A program made the position numbers and the translations under genes. The notes under the pieces were generated by a model. The model was not told where the DNA came from, did not search any database, and saw only the letters and a list, made by a program, of their open reading frames with translations. This document shows, in pieces, positions 16,077 to 25,139 of a DNA stretch of 64,000 bases. Each line of letters opens with the position of its first letter. Position 1 is the first letter of the stretch. Source of the stretch: Oscillospiraceae bacterium (GTDB taxonomy: Bacteria > Bacillota > Clostridia > Oscillospirales > Oscillospiraceae); assembly GCA_902765595.1 (NCBI GenBank), contig CACXAQ010000001.1:62001-126000 (forward strand). The letters run 5' to 3'.

Positions 16077-18476
16077 ATGAGCGAAAACAAGAATGAGACC
16101 ATCCGCCTGCCGCTGCTGGCCCTGCGGGGACTGAACGTGTTCCCCGGCATGCTCCTGACCTTTGACGTGGAGCGGGCCGCCTCCATCGGCGCCCTGACCG
16201 CCGCGGGCAAGCGGGATCAGATCATCTTTCTGGCAGCCCAGAAGGACCTGACCGTGGACCTGCCGGAAGCGGATGACATTTACCGCGTGGGCACCGTCTG
16301 CCGCATCCGGCAGCAGCTCCGCCAGCCCCAGGGGAATCTCTGCCGGGTGATGGTGGAGGGTCTGTACCGGGCCGAGGCCCTGGGCATCCACACCGATCCC
16401 AAGGGCTACAGCGCTCTGCTGCGCGCCCTGCCGGCAAAGGAGGAGCGGCTCAGCGCCGCCCGGATGGAGGCGCTGCTGAGAAGCTGCGTGTCCCTGTTCC
16501 AGGAGTACCTGCAGCTGAACCCCGACATGCCCTCTGAGCAGATCCTGAACGTGCTGGCCAATCCCCGCGCCGACTACGTGTCCGACTACATTGCCCAGAA
16601 CGTGCACTTCCACCTGGAGGAGAAGCAGCAGCTTCTGGAGGAGACCGCCCCCGGCCGCCGCTTGGCGCTGCTGATCAGGCTCCTGAACCGGGAGCTGAAC
16701 GTCCTGACCATCGAGAAGGAGCTCAACGACGAGACCCAGGAGCAGATGAACCGCAACCAGCGGGAGTATTTCCTGCGGGAAGAGATGAAGATCATCCAGG
16801 CGGAGCTGGGCGAGGACGGCACGGCAGACGATTTTGACGAATACCGCCGTCGGATCGAGGCGCTGGACGCCTCCGACGAGGTGAAGGAAAAGCTCCGCAA
16901 GGAGCTGAGCCGCATGCAGAAGCAGCCCTTCGGCTCCGCCGAGGCCGCCGTTCTGCGGGGCTATCTTGATACCTGTCTGGAGCTGCCCTGGGGCGTCAGG
17001 ACCGAGGAGACCGTGGACATCGCCAAGGCCAGGAAGATCCTGGACGACGAGCACTTCGGCCTGGAAAAGGTCAAGGAGCGGATCCTGGAGTATCTGGCGG
17101 TCAAGCAGCTCTCCCCCCAGGTCAAGGGCGGGCTTCTCTGCCTGGTAGGCCCTCCGGGCACCGGCAAGACCAGCATCGCCATGAGCGTGGCCCACGCCAC
17201 CGGGCGCAAGCTTGTGCGGGTGTCCCTGGGCGGCATCCACGACGAGGCCGAGATCCGCGGCCACCGGAAGACCTATATCGGCTCCATGCCGGGCCGCATC
17301 ATCGCCGGCATCCAGCAGGCGGGAAGCTGCAATCCCCTGATGGTGCTGGATGAGATCGACAAGCTGGGCTCCGACTATCGGGGCGACCCCAGCGCAGCCC
17401 TGCTGGAGGCACTGGACCCGGAGCAGAACGCCAGCTTCCGGGACCACTTCCTGGAGCTGCCCTTCGACCTGTCCGGGGTGTTCTTCATCACCACGGCAAA
17501 CTCCGTCAGTACCATTCCCCGTGCCTTGCTGGACCGGATGGAGGTCATAGAGCTCTCCAGCTACACCGATGAGGAAAAGCTGCAGATCGCAAAGCGCCAC
17601 CTACTGCCCAAGCAGCGGAAGAAGCACGGCCTGAAGGCGGCCCAGCTCAAGCTGGACGACGCCGCCATCCGGGAGATCATCCGCAGCTACACCCGGGAGT
17701 CCGGCGTGCGCCTCCTTGAGCGGGAGCTGGCGGCGGTGTGCCGCAAGGCGGCCTCCGGCATCGCCGAGGGTACATACAGGAGCCTGACCGTCCGCGCCGG
17801 CAAGCTGGAGGGCCTGCTGGGGCCCGCCAGATTCAAGCCCGACGCCGTGCGGACCTGCAGCGAGGTGGGTCTGGTGCGGGGCCTTGCCTACACCTCCGTA
17901 GGCGGCGAGGTGCTGGACGTGGAGGTGGCGGTGGTGCCCGGCAGCGGCAAGCTGGAGCTCACCGGGAACCTGGGCGACGTGATGAAGGAATCCGCCCGGG
18001 CGGCCCTGACTTACATCCGCAGCCGCGCCGACGTGCTGGGACTCCAGCCGGACTTTTACAACACCAACGACATTCATATCCACTTCCCCGAGGGCGCGGT
18101 GCCCAAGGACGGTCCCTCCGCGGGCATCACCGTCACCATCGCGCTCATCTCCGCCCTGACCGGTACCCCCGTCCGCAGCGACGTGGCCATGACCGGCGAG
18201 ATCACCCTTCGGGGTCGGGTGCTGCCAATCGGCGGATTGCGGGAGAAGACCATGGCGGCGCTCCGCGCCGGGGTCAAGACCGTGATCATCCCGGCGGAAA
18301 ACGAGCCGGACCTGGAGGAGATCGATCAGACCGTGCGGCAGAAGCTGCACTTCGTGCCGGTGGACCACGCGGACGCTGCGCTGGACGTGGCGCTGCTGCG
18401 GGGCGAGCTGCACGAGACCATGCCGCTGCCGGCCCCCATCCCCGCGGGCCAGAGCAGAGAGCGCATCCGGGTGTAA
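16077..18476 (+). CDS. lon: ATP-dependent protease Lon
   Basis: A 799-residue LonA-type protease. Domains in order: an N-terminal substrate-recognition domain ([15 protein letters not shown]), a helical linker, an AAA+ module with Walker [10 protein letters not shown] (near 357) and Walker [12 protein letters not shown], and the C-terminal peptidase with catalytic Ser near 680 ([10 protein letters not shown]) and Lys near 722 ([10 protein letters not shown]). It degrades misfolded and regulatory proteins. AAAGGAGG lies upstream of ATG 16077. The gene ends 3 bases before ysxC, so the two are co-transcribed. Confidence 0.98.
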   Translation: MSENKNETIRLPLLALRGLNVFPGMLLTFDVERAASIGALTAAGKRDQIIFLAAQKDLTVDLPEADDIYRVGTVCRIRQQLRQPQGNLCRVMVEGLYRAEALGIHTDPKGYSALLRALPAKEERLSAARMEALLRSCVSLFQEYLQLNPDMPSEQILNVLANPRADYVSDYIAQNVHFHLEEKQQLLEETAPGRRLALLIRLLNRELNVLTIEKELNDETQEQMNRNQREYFLREEMKIIQAELGEDGTADDFDEYRRRIEALDASDEVKEKLRKELSRMQKQPFGSAEAAVLRGYLDTCLELPWGVRTEETVDIAKARKILDDEHFGLEKVKERILEYLAVKQLSPQVKGGLLCLVGPPGTGKTSIAMSVAHATGRKLVRVSLGGIHDEAEIRGHRKTYIGSMPGRIIAGIQQAGSCNPLMVLDEIDKLGSDYRGDPSAALLEALDPEQNASFRDHFLELPFDLSGVFFITTANSVSTIPRALLDRMEVIELSSYTDEEKLQIAKRHLLPKQRKKHGLKAAQLKLDDAAIREIIRSYTRESGVRLLERELAAVCRKAASGIAEGTYRSLTVRAGKLEGLLGPARFKPDAVRTCSEVGLVRGLAYTSVGGEVLDVEVAVVPGSGKLELTGNLGDVMKESARAALTYIRSRADVLGLQPDFYNTNDIHIHFPEGAVPKDGPSAGITVTIALISALTGTPVRSDVAMTGEITLRGRVLPIGGLREKTMAALRAGVKTVIIPAENEPDLEEIDQTVRQKLHFVPVDHADAALDVALLRGELHETMPLPAPIPAGQSRERIRV

Positions 18477-18479
18477 GCC

Positions 18480-19070
18480 ATGGCGACGCTGAATGTGAAC
18501 AAGGCGGAATTTGTGAAATCCGCCGCGGCCCCCGCCCAGTTCATCCGCAGTTCGGTGCCGAAGGTGGCCTTCGCCGGCAAGTCCAACGTGGGCAAGTCCT
18601 CGGTCATCAACCGCATGCTGAACCGGAAGAACTTTGCCCGCGTGGGCGCCCAGCCGGGGAAGACCGTCCATGTGAACTACTTCCTCATCGACGGGAAGCT
18701 CTACTTTGCGGACCTGCCCGGCTACGGCTACGCCAAGGTCTCCCAGGCCGAGCGGGACCGCTGGGGCAAGCTGATGGAGGACTTTTTCGCCGGGGAGGGG
18801 CTCTTTGACTTGGGCGTCATGATCGTGGACGCCCGGCATAAACCCACGGCGGACGACGGCACCATGGCCGAGTGGTTCAAAAGCTCCGGCTGCCGCTTCG
18901 CGGTGGTGGCCAACAAGCTGGACAAGCTGAAAAAGAGCGAGATCGAGCCGAACCTGGCCCTGATCCGGGAGACCCTGGCCCTGCCGGACTCGGTGCCGCT
19001 GATCCCCTTTTCCGCGGAAAAGGGACAGGGGCGGGAGGCCCTGCTGGCCGAGATTATGACTCTGCTGTAA
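18480..19070 (+). CDS. ysxC: Ribosome biogenesis GTP-binding protein YsxC/EngB
   Basis: A 196-residue TRAFAC GTPase needed for 50S assembly. G1 is AGKSNVGKSS (about 39-48), G3 is DLPGYGYAKV, G4 is NKLDKL and G5 is FSAEKG. The lon-ysxC order is conserved in Firmicutes. It starts 3 bases after the lon stop with no strong ribosome site of its own, consistent with translational coupling. A terminator follows at 19074-19106. Confidence 0.97.
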   Translation: MATLNVNKAEFVKSAAAPAQFIRSSVPKVAFAGKSNVGKSSVINRMLNRKNFARVGAQPGKTVHVNYFLIDGKLYFADLPGYGYAKVSQAERDRWGKLMEDFFAGEGLFDLGVMIVDARHKPTADDGTMAEWFKSSGCRFAVVANKLDKLKKSEIEPNLALIRETLALPDSVPLIPFSAEKGQGREALLAEIMTLL

Positions 19071-19073
19071 AAC

Positions 19074-19106
19074 AAAAAGCGAGACGGTTTTCCGTCTCGC
19101 TTTTTT
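19074..19106. terminator. Bidirectional terminator after ysxC
   Basis: AAAAAGCGAGACGG-tttt-CCGTCTCGCTTTTT forms a perfect hairpin with an A run and a T run. It serves ysxC on the plus strand and the PAP2 gene on the minus strand. Confidence 0.92.
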
Positions 19107-19119
19107 CTCTATTCGGATT

Positions 19120-19827
19120 TTACAGGGTGGTTTTTTCTTCCCCACGCCCCAGGAGCTGCCTCCATTTGGGCAGCCAGTAGTCCTTGCCGTAGACCAGCAG
19201 CTCTGCGATGAGACACACCGGCAGGGCCGCCAGCACGTCCAGAGCGGAGTGCTGCTTCACAAAGCACACCGCCGCGCAGACCATCAGCACGAAGAAGCTG
19301 AGGCCCGCCTTGAAGCCCCGGGAGAGCTCCTTGTCCTTCAGCCCCACGGAGAGGATGCCCAATGAGTAGGCCACGTGCAGGGAGGGGCAGATCCCGGTGG
19401 GCGTGTCAAAGGCGTAGATCAGGCCCATGATCCAGGTGAACAGGTTCTGCCGGGGAAAGGTCTCCGGCCGCAGATCCTGGATGCTGGGATAGACGATGTA
19501 GCAGAGCATGGCCAGCACCTGGGTGATGATGATATAGGTCTGGACCCTTTTGAAGCCGGGGACGTTATAGAAGAAGGTGTAGATCAGCGCGCCGAACACC
19601 AGCAGGTACCAGCCCCCGTAGAAGATCACAAAGAACTCGTTGAAGGGGATCAGGTCGTCCAGAGCGCAGTGGATCAGGTGGCAGCGCTCGGGCGGGATCA
19701 GGTTTTCCGTGATAAAGTACATGGAAAAATAAAAGATCCAGCCCGCCAGGAGCTTTGCATGGGAAAAACGGGGCTCGTTCAGCCGACGCAGGGAAAACCC
19801 GCTGTAATCAACCGGCTGTCTCTTCAT
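19120..19827 (-). CDS. PAP2 superfamily membrane phosphatase
   Basis: A 235-residue membrane protein with about five to six transmembrane segments. The PAP2 phosphatase motifs are recognisable in variant form: LRPE (motif 1), CPSLHVAYSL (motif 2) and FVKQHSALDVLAAL (motif 3, His and Asp present). Such enzymes dephosphorylate lipid phosphates or transfer head groups. It overlaps the acyltransferase gene upstream by 20 bases, so the pair probably acts on one lipid pathway. The exact substrate is unknown. Confidence 0.85.
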   Translation of the reverse strand: MKRQPVDYSGFSLRRLNEPRFSHAKLLAGWIFYFSMYFITENLIPPERCHLIHCALDDLIPFNEFFVIFYGGWYLLVFGALIYTFFYNVPGFKRVQTYIIITQVLAMLCYIVYPSIQDLRPETFPRQNLFTWIMGLIYAFDTPTGICPSLHVAYSLGILSVGLKDKELSRGFKAGLSFFVLMVCAAVCFVKQHSALDVLAALPVCLIAELLVYGKDYWLPKWRQLLGRGEEKTTL

Positions 19828-20584
19828 GGGGATAGACCTCCAGGGGTATGTTTTTCGGATAATGCTTTTTGGAGACGTTGGGATAGGGGACCACCCGGTG
19901 CTCCGGCTGCTGAAGGGCGATGTGGGTGATCCGGTCCATCATCTCCCGGCAGACGCGGCTCCGCTCCTCCTCGATGGGGGCGGCGGCGTTGAAGCGGATG
20001 GGCTCGCCGTAGAACATGGTCTTGAGCCGAGGCGCCAGGTAGAGGGGGACAAAGCACAGCTCCTTGCCGGTCTTCTTGTAATAGAAGCGCGCCAGATCCA
20101 CAAACTTGTCGTGGAACTCGTGGACGATATTGTTGTGTTCCCCGTAGCTCTCCGGGAAGATGACGATGCTGCAGCCTGCTTTCAGCAGGGAAATGGATTC
20201 CCGGAAGGTGGTGATCAGCCGGGTGTCGTGATAGACGGCTATGGTGTGGGCGTTGGTGAAGATCAGCTCCGCCAGGGGCCCGATCAGACGGCTTGCCAGT
20301 TTGAAAAACCAGCGGACCGCCCTGGGCTTTGCGGACCAGAAATCCCGATAGGCGTAGGCCGCCACCTCTTTGCGGTGCATCATTTCCCCGGCGCACCAGA
20401 TGTAGTGGGGACCAGGGGTGTAAAACTCGCAGCCGATGGGCCCGTACATGTGGCTGTGATTGCCCACGATCACGCAGGGCTCTTTTGGCAGATTTTCCGC
20501 GCCGACGATTTTGAACTTCGGGGAAAACAGCCAAACGAACCAACGCAGGATCCGATACAGCAGGCTTGTTTTCTTTTCCTCCAT
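19808..20584 (-). CDS. Lysophospholipid acyltransferase-like protein
   Basis: A 258-residue PlsC-type protein. The N-terminal hydrophobic segment (LLYRILRWFVWLFSP) is followed by VGNHSHMYGPIG where the family normally has NHX4D, then by IVIFPESYGEHNN in place of FPEGTRS. The Asp of HX4D is replaced by Gly, so activity or chemistry may differ from phosphatidate synthesis. The real start is ATG 20584; the frame stays open far upstream but that part is antisense to the M50 protease gene. It is coupled to the PAP2 gene. Confidence 0.8.
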   Translation of the reverse strand: MEEKKTSLLYRILRWFVWLFSPKFKIVGAENLPKEPCVIVGNHSHMYGPIGCEFYTPGPHYIWCAGEMMHRKEVAAYAYRDFWSAKPRAVRWFFKLASRLIGPLAELIFTNAHTIAVYHDTRLITTFRESISLLKAGCSIVIFPESYGEHNNIVHEFHDKFVDLARFYYKKTGKELCFVPLYLAPRLKTMFYGEPIRFNAAAPIEEERSRVCREMMDRITHIALQQPEHRVVPYPNVSKKHYPKNIPLEVYPHEETAG

Positions 20585-20705
20585 GGTAACTCCTTCAAAA
20601 ATCGAAAACTTTTTTCCGCCGGGTATCATACCAGCTTTTCCACGAAAATGCAAGTCGATGGGAGGCCGGACGTTCCCGGAGCGGGATGAAAAAGCCGTCT
20701 TGCTC

Positions 20706-20734
20706 TTGTATTTTGCGGAGTTCTTTGGTAAAAT
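20706..20734 (+). promoter_or_regulatory. Promoter of the M50 protease-scpAB operon
   Basis: TTGTAT (20706-20711) and TAAAAT (20729-20734) are 17 bases apart. Transcription would start near 20741, which argues for the ATG at 20768 rather than 20744 as the first start codon. Confidence 0.6.
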
Positions 20735-20767
20735 AACGATATTATGGGGGTGAAGGCGATCAATACC

Positions 20768-21442
20768 ATGCAGGAGATTTGGAACGGCTTTGATTTCAGC
20801 TATCTGCTGGACATTTTGCTGCGGGTGATCCCGGCGCTGGTGTGCATCACGCTCCACGAACTGAGCCACGGTCTTGTGGCCTATGCCCTGGGGGACAACA
20901 CCGCCAAAAACGCCGGACGCCTGACCCTGAACCCCATCAAGCACCTGGACCCCATGGGCCTTTTGATGATGGTCATCTTCAAATTCGGCTATGCCAAGCC
21001 TGTGCCGGTGAACATGATGAACTTCAAAAATCCCAAGCGGGGCATGGCGATCACCGCCCTGGCCGGCCCGGGCAGCAACATCGTCATCGGTGCGGTGTTC
21101 TACTTTCTCTATGGTCTTCTGGTTGTCCCGATGATGAAGGGGACGGTCCCGGAATATTTGGTGACCATGGTCAACTACACCGCCTACCTGAGCCTGGCCA
21201 TGGCCGTCTTCAACCTGATCCCCATCCCGCCGCTGGACGGCTCCAAGATCCTGTTTGCCCTCCTGCCGGAGGCGGCCTACTGGAAGCTGATGCGCTATGA
21301 GCGCTACGGCTTTCTGGTGCTGATCGCCGTGCTGTACTTCGGCGCCCTGGACGGGCCGCTGAGCTGGCTGATGCAGGGGATCATGAATGGGATGACGCCG
21401 GTCTTCGAGCTGGGCTTTCGCCTTGGATACCAACTGTTTTAA
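20768..21442 (+). CDS. Site-2 protease family (M50) membrane metalloprotease
   Basis: A 224-residue intramembrane zinc protease of the small M50 type. Zinc ligands are in TLHELSHG (H-E-x-x-H) near residue 28 and in the C-terminal IPPLDGSK motif with Asp. It has about five membrane segments. I prefer ATG 20768, which has GGTGAAGG upstream; ATG 20744 would leave almost no untranslated leader. These proteases cut substrates within the bilayer. The family often precedes scpAB, as here. Confidence 0.9.
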   Translation: MQEIWNGFDFSYLLDILLRVIPALVCITLHELSHGLVAYALGDNTAKNAGRLTLNPIKHLDPMGLLMMVIFKFGYAKPVPVNMMNFKNPKRGMAITALAGPGSNIVIGAVFYFLYGLLVVPMMKGTVPEYLVTMVNYTAYLSLAMAVFNLIPIPPLDGSKILFALLPEAAYWKLMRYERYGFLVLIAVLYFGALDGPLSWLMQGIMNGMTPVFELGFRLGYQLF

Positions 21443-21454
21443 CGGGAAAGGTTT

Positions 21455-22240
21455 ATGGAAAACCCGAATTTTCGCCTGGAAGGCATCATACACGAAAAGG
21501 ACGAGCTGCAGGATTTTGAAGGCCCCCTGAGCCTGATCCTGATGCTCCTGCAAAAGAATAAGATCGAGATCCGGGATCTGAAGATCTCCGAGATCCTGGA
21601 CCAGTATCTGGCCTGGATGGCCCAGATGCAGAGCATGGACCTGGAGATCGCCAGTGAGTTTGTGCAGATGGCCTCCCATCTGCTGTACATCAAGACCCGC
21701 ACGCTCCTGACCGCCGAGGAAGAGGTCTCGGAGCTGGAAGTGCTGATGGAGTCCCTGGAGCAGCTCAAGGCCAAGGACAATCTGGCCGCCATCCGGGAGG
21801 TGGTGCCGGAGCTGAAAAAGGCTTCAGAGCTGGGAATGCTGTTTTTTCCCAAGCTCCCGGAGCCTCTGCCGGAGAGCGCCAGAGAGTACCGCTACCGGCA
21901 CGAGCCGGTGGACCTGCTGAAGGCGCTGCGGGCGGTGTTCTCCCGGGGCGTGAAGGTCCCGGAGGAGGAAGAAACCCTCGCCACGGCCATTCCCCGGCGC
22001 ATCGTCTACAGCGTGCGCAGCAAGAGCCGGGAGCTGCTGGAGCGGCTGCGGAGCGGCCCCGCCACCCTGGAGGAACTCTATCGCGGCTGCGGCACCCGCT
22101 CGGAGGTGGTGGCCACCTTCCTGAGCGTGCTGGAGCTGTGCAGCGTGGGCAGCGTCCACATCGACCGGGAGGAGACGGGCTACCGGCTCTCCTTCACCGG
22201 CGGGGACGTGGACGAGATCCTGGAAAAGATCGAGGAATAG
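21455..22240 (+). CDS. scpA: Segregation and condensation protein A
   Basis: A 261-residue kleisin subunit of the bacterial SMC condensin. The N-terminal FEGPLSLILMLLQKNKIEIRD and the MASHLLYIKTRTLL segment are diagnostic, and the C-terminal winged-helix contacts the SMC head. It starts 12 bases after the protease gene and is followed 6 bases later by scpB, so the two complex partners are co-expressed. Confidence 0.97.
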   Translation: MENPNFRLEGIIHEKDELQDFEGPLSLILMLLQKNKIEIRDLKISEILDQYLAWMAQMQSMDLEIASEFVQMASHLLYIKTRTLLTAEEEVSELEVLMESLEQLKAKDNLAAIREVVPELKKASELGMLFFPKLPEPLPESAREYRYRHEPVDLLKALRAVFSRGVKVPEEEETLATAIPRRIVYSVRSKSRELLERLRSGPATLEELYRGCGTRSEVVATFLSVLELCSVGSVHIDREETGYRLSFTGGDVDEILEKIEE

Positions 22241-22246
22241 AAACCT

Positions 22247-22858
22247 ATGGATATTTCTGCCGCACTTGAGGCTATACTGTTTGCAGCGGGGGAGAGCGTG
22301 CCCATCGGGCGGCTGTCCCTGGTGCTGGATACCGACGAGGGCGAGCTTGCCCAGATCGCCCGGGAGCTGTCCGAGCGCTATGAGCGGGAAGGACGCGGCA
22401 TGCGCGTCCTGTTTCTGGACGACAAGCTGCAGCTCTGCTCCGCCCCGGAATACGCCCCCTTCATCATCAAGACCCTGGAGCAGCGCAAGCCCCCTGTCCT
22501 GTCCCAGCCCGCGCTGGAGACCCTGGCCATCGTTGCCTACTTCCAGCCGGTGACCCGCGCCTATATCGACCGGGTCCGGGGCGTGGACAGCTCCTATACG
22601 GTGAGCGTGCTGCTGGAGCGGGGCCTCATTGAGATCAGCGGCCGGCTGGACGCGCCGGGCCGCCCCGCCCTCTTCCGCACCACCGACGTGTTTTTGCGCA
22701 CCATGGGCATTTCCGAGCTGTCCCAGCTCCCGCCGCTTCCGGATCTGAGCAGCGGCGAGGGTGTGGAAAAGCTCCAGCAAGCCATCGAAGAACTGCAAAA
22801 TGCCGCCGGGGACGGCCAGCTCAGCCTGGATGACGTCACCGGGACGGTCAAGGAGTGA
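22247..22858 (+). CDS. scpB: Segregation and condensation protein B
   Basis: A 203-residue dimeric winged-helix protein that binds ScpA in the SMC complex. The family segments are ALEAILFAAGESVPI at the N-terminus and LETLAIVAYFQPVTRAYIDRVRGV in the middle. GAGGAA lies before ATG 22247. Its stop touches the next gene. Confidence 0.97.
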   Translation: MDISAALEAILFAAGESVPIGRLSLVLDTDEGELAQIARELSERYEREGRGMRVLFLDDKLQLCSAPEYAPFIIKTLEQRKPPVLSQPALETLAIVAYFQPVTRAYIDRVRGVDSSYTVSVLLERGLIEISGRLDAPGRPALFRTTDVFLRTMGISELSQLPPLPDLSSGEGVEKLQQAIEELQNAAGDGQLSLDDVTGTVKE

Positions 22859-23611
22859 GTGTATTTGATTGGTTGGATCATTCTCGGCATTTTTGTCGCG
22901 CTGCTTCTCCTGCTCCTGTTTACCCCCGTGGGGGTGGATCTGGGCTATGAGGGCGGTGAGTTTCACCTGTCGGCCAAGGTCGGCGCTTTCCTGATCCAGC
23001 TCCTGCCCAAGAAGCCCGGAGCGGAAAAGAAGCCGAAAAAAGAGAAAAAGCCGAAGAAAAAGAAGAAAAAACCGGAAGAGCCCGAGGAGGAGCCGGAGGA
23101 GGACAAGCCCAGGAAAAAGCGCAGCCTGCCCTTCAACCGGGACGAGATCCTGGAGCTGCTGCGCACGGTGCTCCACGGCATCGGCAAGTTCGGCCGTGCC
23201 TGGCATGTGGACCGCTTCGTGCTCCACTACATCGCGGCGGGGGACGATCCCTATGATACGGCCATGACCTACGGCTACGTCAACGGCGCCCTCTCAAGCC
23301 TTGCGCCCATCTGCCGCGAGCGCTTCCGCGTGAAGGACTGCAGCGTCTGGACGGACGTGGACTTCACGGCAGACTGGATGAGTCTGGAGCTGGGCCTTGC
23401 CATGACCATCACCCTGTGGCGGATCTTCGGCGTCATCAACAGCATCCTCTTCGGCGCGCTGAAGATCCTGCTCCGCAGCAAGCGCCGCCGGAAAAAAGAA
23501 GCAAAAGCCCTGAAGAAGGCCGGAGACGGGGAAGCCGCCGACCCGGCCGAGACAGAGAATACAAATACAGAAAACATACAGGCAGAGGAAAGGATGGCAG
23601 CAAATGGATAA
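22859..23611 (+). CDS. DUF2953 domain protein
   Basis: A 250-residue protein. An N-terminal membrane segment (residues 2-20) is followed by a short beta segment, a run of Lys/Glu/Pro (about residues 57-90), and the conserved DUF2953 core (ADDPYDTAMTYGYVNGAL, then VDFTADWMSLELGLAMTITLWRI in part). The start could be GTG 22859 or TTG 22865; AAGGAG at 22850-22855 is better spaced for the latter. The family typically lies beside gerW/ytfJ in spore formers, as here. Function unknown. Confidence 0.85.
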   Translation: MYLIGWIILGIFVALLLLLLFTPVGVDLGYEGGEFHLSAKVGAFLIQLLPKKPGAEKKPKKEKKPKKKKKKPEEPEEEPEEDKPRKKRSLPFNRDEILELLRTVLHGIGKFGRAWHVDRFVLHYIAAGDDPYDTAMTYGYVNGALSSLAPICRERFRVKDCSVWTDVDFTADWMSLELGLAMTITLWRIFGVINSILFGALKILLRSKRRRKKEAKALKKAGDGEAADPAETENTNTENIQAEERMAANG

Positions 23612-23990
23612 CATCAACCCGATCGGCGAACTCATGCAGTCCACCATGGACAACGTCAAAAACATGCTTAAGGTCGACACCGTAGTCGGCGAGCCCATCT
23701 ACACCCCCGACGGGATCACCCTGGTCCCCATTTCCCGGATCAGCGTGGGCTTCGGCGGCGGCGGTGTGGAGTTTACGCCGAAAAAGGCCGGCAGCCGTCC
23801 TTACGGCGGCGGCAACGCCACTGGCGTGAAGATTGACCCCATCGGCTTTTTGGTCATCAAGGAAGGCACCGTGCGCATGATCAACATCACCCCGCCCGCC
23901 AGCAACACCGTGGATAGGATCATCGACCTGGTGCCCCAGGTGATGGACAAGGTGGACGCCTTCATCGCCAAGCAGCAGGACGGCAAATGA
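23604..23990 (+). CDS. ytfJ: GerW family sporulation protein (YtfJ)
   Basis: A 128-residue GerW/YtfJ protein. The core reads VVGEPIYTPDGITLVPISR, GFGGGG, GVKIDPIGFLVIKEG. In Bacillus, YtfJ is a forespore protein needed for normal germination, so its presence argues for endospore formation. It overlaps the DUF2953 stop by 8 bases and is therefore coupled to it. Confidence 0.93.
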   Translation: MDNINPIGELMQSTMDNVKNMLKVDTVVGEPIYTPDGITLVPISRISVGFGGGGVEFTPKKAGSRPYGGGNATGVKIDPIGFLVIKEGTVRMINITPPASNTVDRIIDLVPQVMDKVDAFIAKQQDGK

Positions 23991-24022
23991 TCCGAATCGA
24001 AAATAAAACCTGAACAATTACT

Positions 24023-24068
24023 CATAATAAGCACTGCCTGAAAGAAACAATAGGTGGTGCTTATTATG
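24023..24068 (+). promoter_or_regulatory. Hairpin covering the dac start codon
   Basis: CATAATAAGCAC (24023-24034) and GTGCTTATTATG (24057-24068) are perfect 12-base inverted arms around a 22-base loop. The right arm contains the ATG start codon (24066-24068), and AGGTGG at 24052-24057 lies at the stem edge. The left arm also contains CATAATA, which resembles the -10 of forespore sigma factors. If so, the transcript would begin downstream of the left arm and the hairpin would form only in read-through mRNA. Confidence 0.6.
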
Positions 24069-25139
24069 CGAAAAGGAATCCTTGTATTTTTGACAGCGCT
24101 GTTGCTCCTGAGCCTGCTGCCCCGCGCCAGCGCGGAGGGGGAGCCGGAGCTCAGCGCCCGCTGCGCCGTGCTGACCGGCCCTGAGGGGCAGATCCTCTAT
24201 GCGCGCAATGCCGATGAGCACTGTCTCATCGCCAGCACGACCAAGCTCATGACGGCCCTGGTGGTGGCGGAGCGCTGCGACGGGGCGGAGACGGTGGAGA
24301 TCCCCGCCGCCTGCTGCGGCATCGAGGGCTCCTCGCTGTATCTGGCGCCCGGGGAGCATTATACGGTGGAAGAGCTGCTGACCGGGCTCCTGCTGGCCTC
24401 CGCCAACGACGCAGCCCAGGCCCTGGCCCTCCACTGCGCCGGCAGCGTGGAGGAATTTGCCGGGCTTATGAACGAAAAGGCCGCGGCGCTCGGCATGACC
24501 GACAGCCATTTCGTGAACCCCCACGGTCTGAACGCCGAGGGTCACTACGGCTCTGCCCTGGACCTGGCAAAGCTGATGGCCGCCTGTATGGACATGCCCG
24601 AGCTTGCCGCCATTCTGGGGAAAAGCAGCGCCGCGGTACAGGGGGAGACCCTGTATAACCACAACAAGCTGCTCTGGCGCTGCCCGGGCTGCCTGGGCGG
24701 CAAGACCGGCTATACCCAGGCGGCGGGCCGGTGTCTGGTGAGCTGCTGCCAGCGGGAGGGGACCAGACTCTACTGCGTGACCCTCTCGGCGCCGGATGAT
24801 TGGAACGACCACATGGCCCTCTATGACTGGGGCTTTGCCCGCTACGAGACCCGGGACGTGACGGAGGACCTGCAGCTGACCGTGCCGCTCCTCACGGAGC
24901 CTGCCACGGAGATCGCCCTGGAGGCGGAGCCGCTGCGGCTCTTTCTGCCGAAGGGCGCGGAGCTGACGCTGCGGACGGAGCTGCCCCGCTTCGTCTTTCC
25001 GCCGGTCCGGGCGGGCGAGACAGGGGGACTGGTAACGGTACTGCTGGACGGGGAAGAGCTGGGAAAATGCCCCCTGCGCTTTGCCGAAAGTGTGCCCGAT
25101 GGGGCGCAGGCCCCGGAACCTGGGAGAAGAACGACATGA
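24066..25139 (+). CDS. D-alanyl-D-alanine carboxypeptidase (DacF/DacB type)
   Basis: A 357-residue low-molecular-weight penicillin-binding protein. A signal peptide (residues 1-24, ending ASA-EG) is followed by the S11 peptidase domain with ASTTKLM (S-x-x-K), SAND (S-x-N) and GGKTGYT (K-T-G), then a C-terminal PBP5-like beta domain. It trims the terminal D-Ala of peptidoglycan. No C-terminal amphipathic anchor is obvious. The position after gerW suggests a sporulation-linked role as for DacF/DacB in Bacillus. The stop overlaps the rluB start (ATGA). Confidence 0.93.
   Translation: MRKGILVFLTALLLLSLLPRASAEGEPELSARCAVLTGPEGQILYARNADEHCLIASTTKLMTALVVAERCDGAETVEIPAACCGIEGSSLYLAPGEHYTVEELLTGLLLASANDAAQALALHCAGSVEEFAGLMNEKAAALGMTDSHFVNPHGLNAEGHYGSALDLAKLMAACMDMPELAAILGKSSAAVQGETLYNHNKLLWRCPGCLGGKTGYTQAAGRCLVSCCQREGTRLYCVTLSAPDDWNDHMALYDWGFARYETRDVTEDLQLTVPLLTEPATEIALEAEPLRLFLPKGAELTLRTELPRFVFPPVRAGETGGLVTVLLDGEELGKCPLRFAESVPDGAQAPEPGRRTT

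Noticed and set aside
14748..17600. Very long open frame on the minus strand opposite clpX and lon (950 codons)
   Set aside because: It is an antisense shadow of two certain genes in GC-rich DNA; its translation is low-complexity (His, Gly, Leu, Gln) with no recognisable domain.
20585..21679. Upstream extension of the acyltransferase frame on the minus strand
   Set aside because: It is antisense to the M50 protease and scpA; ATG 20584 gives a normal-length acyltransferase.
22989..23120. Lys/Glu/Pro run in the DUF2953 protein as a sign of frameshift
   Set aside because: The conserved DUF2953 core continues in the same frame on both sides; the run is a charged linker.
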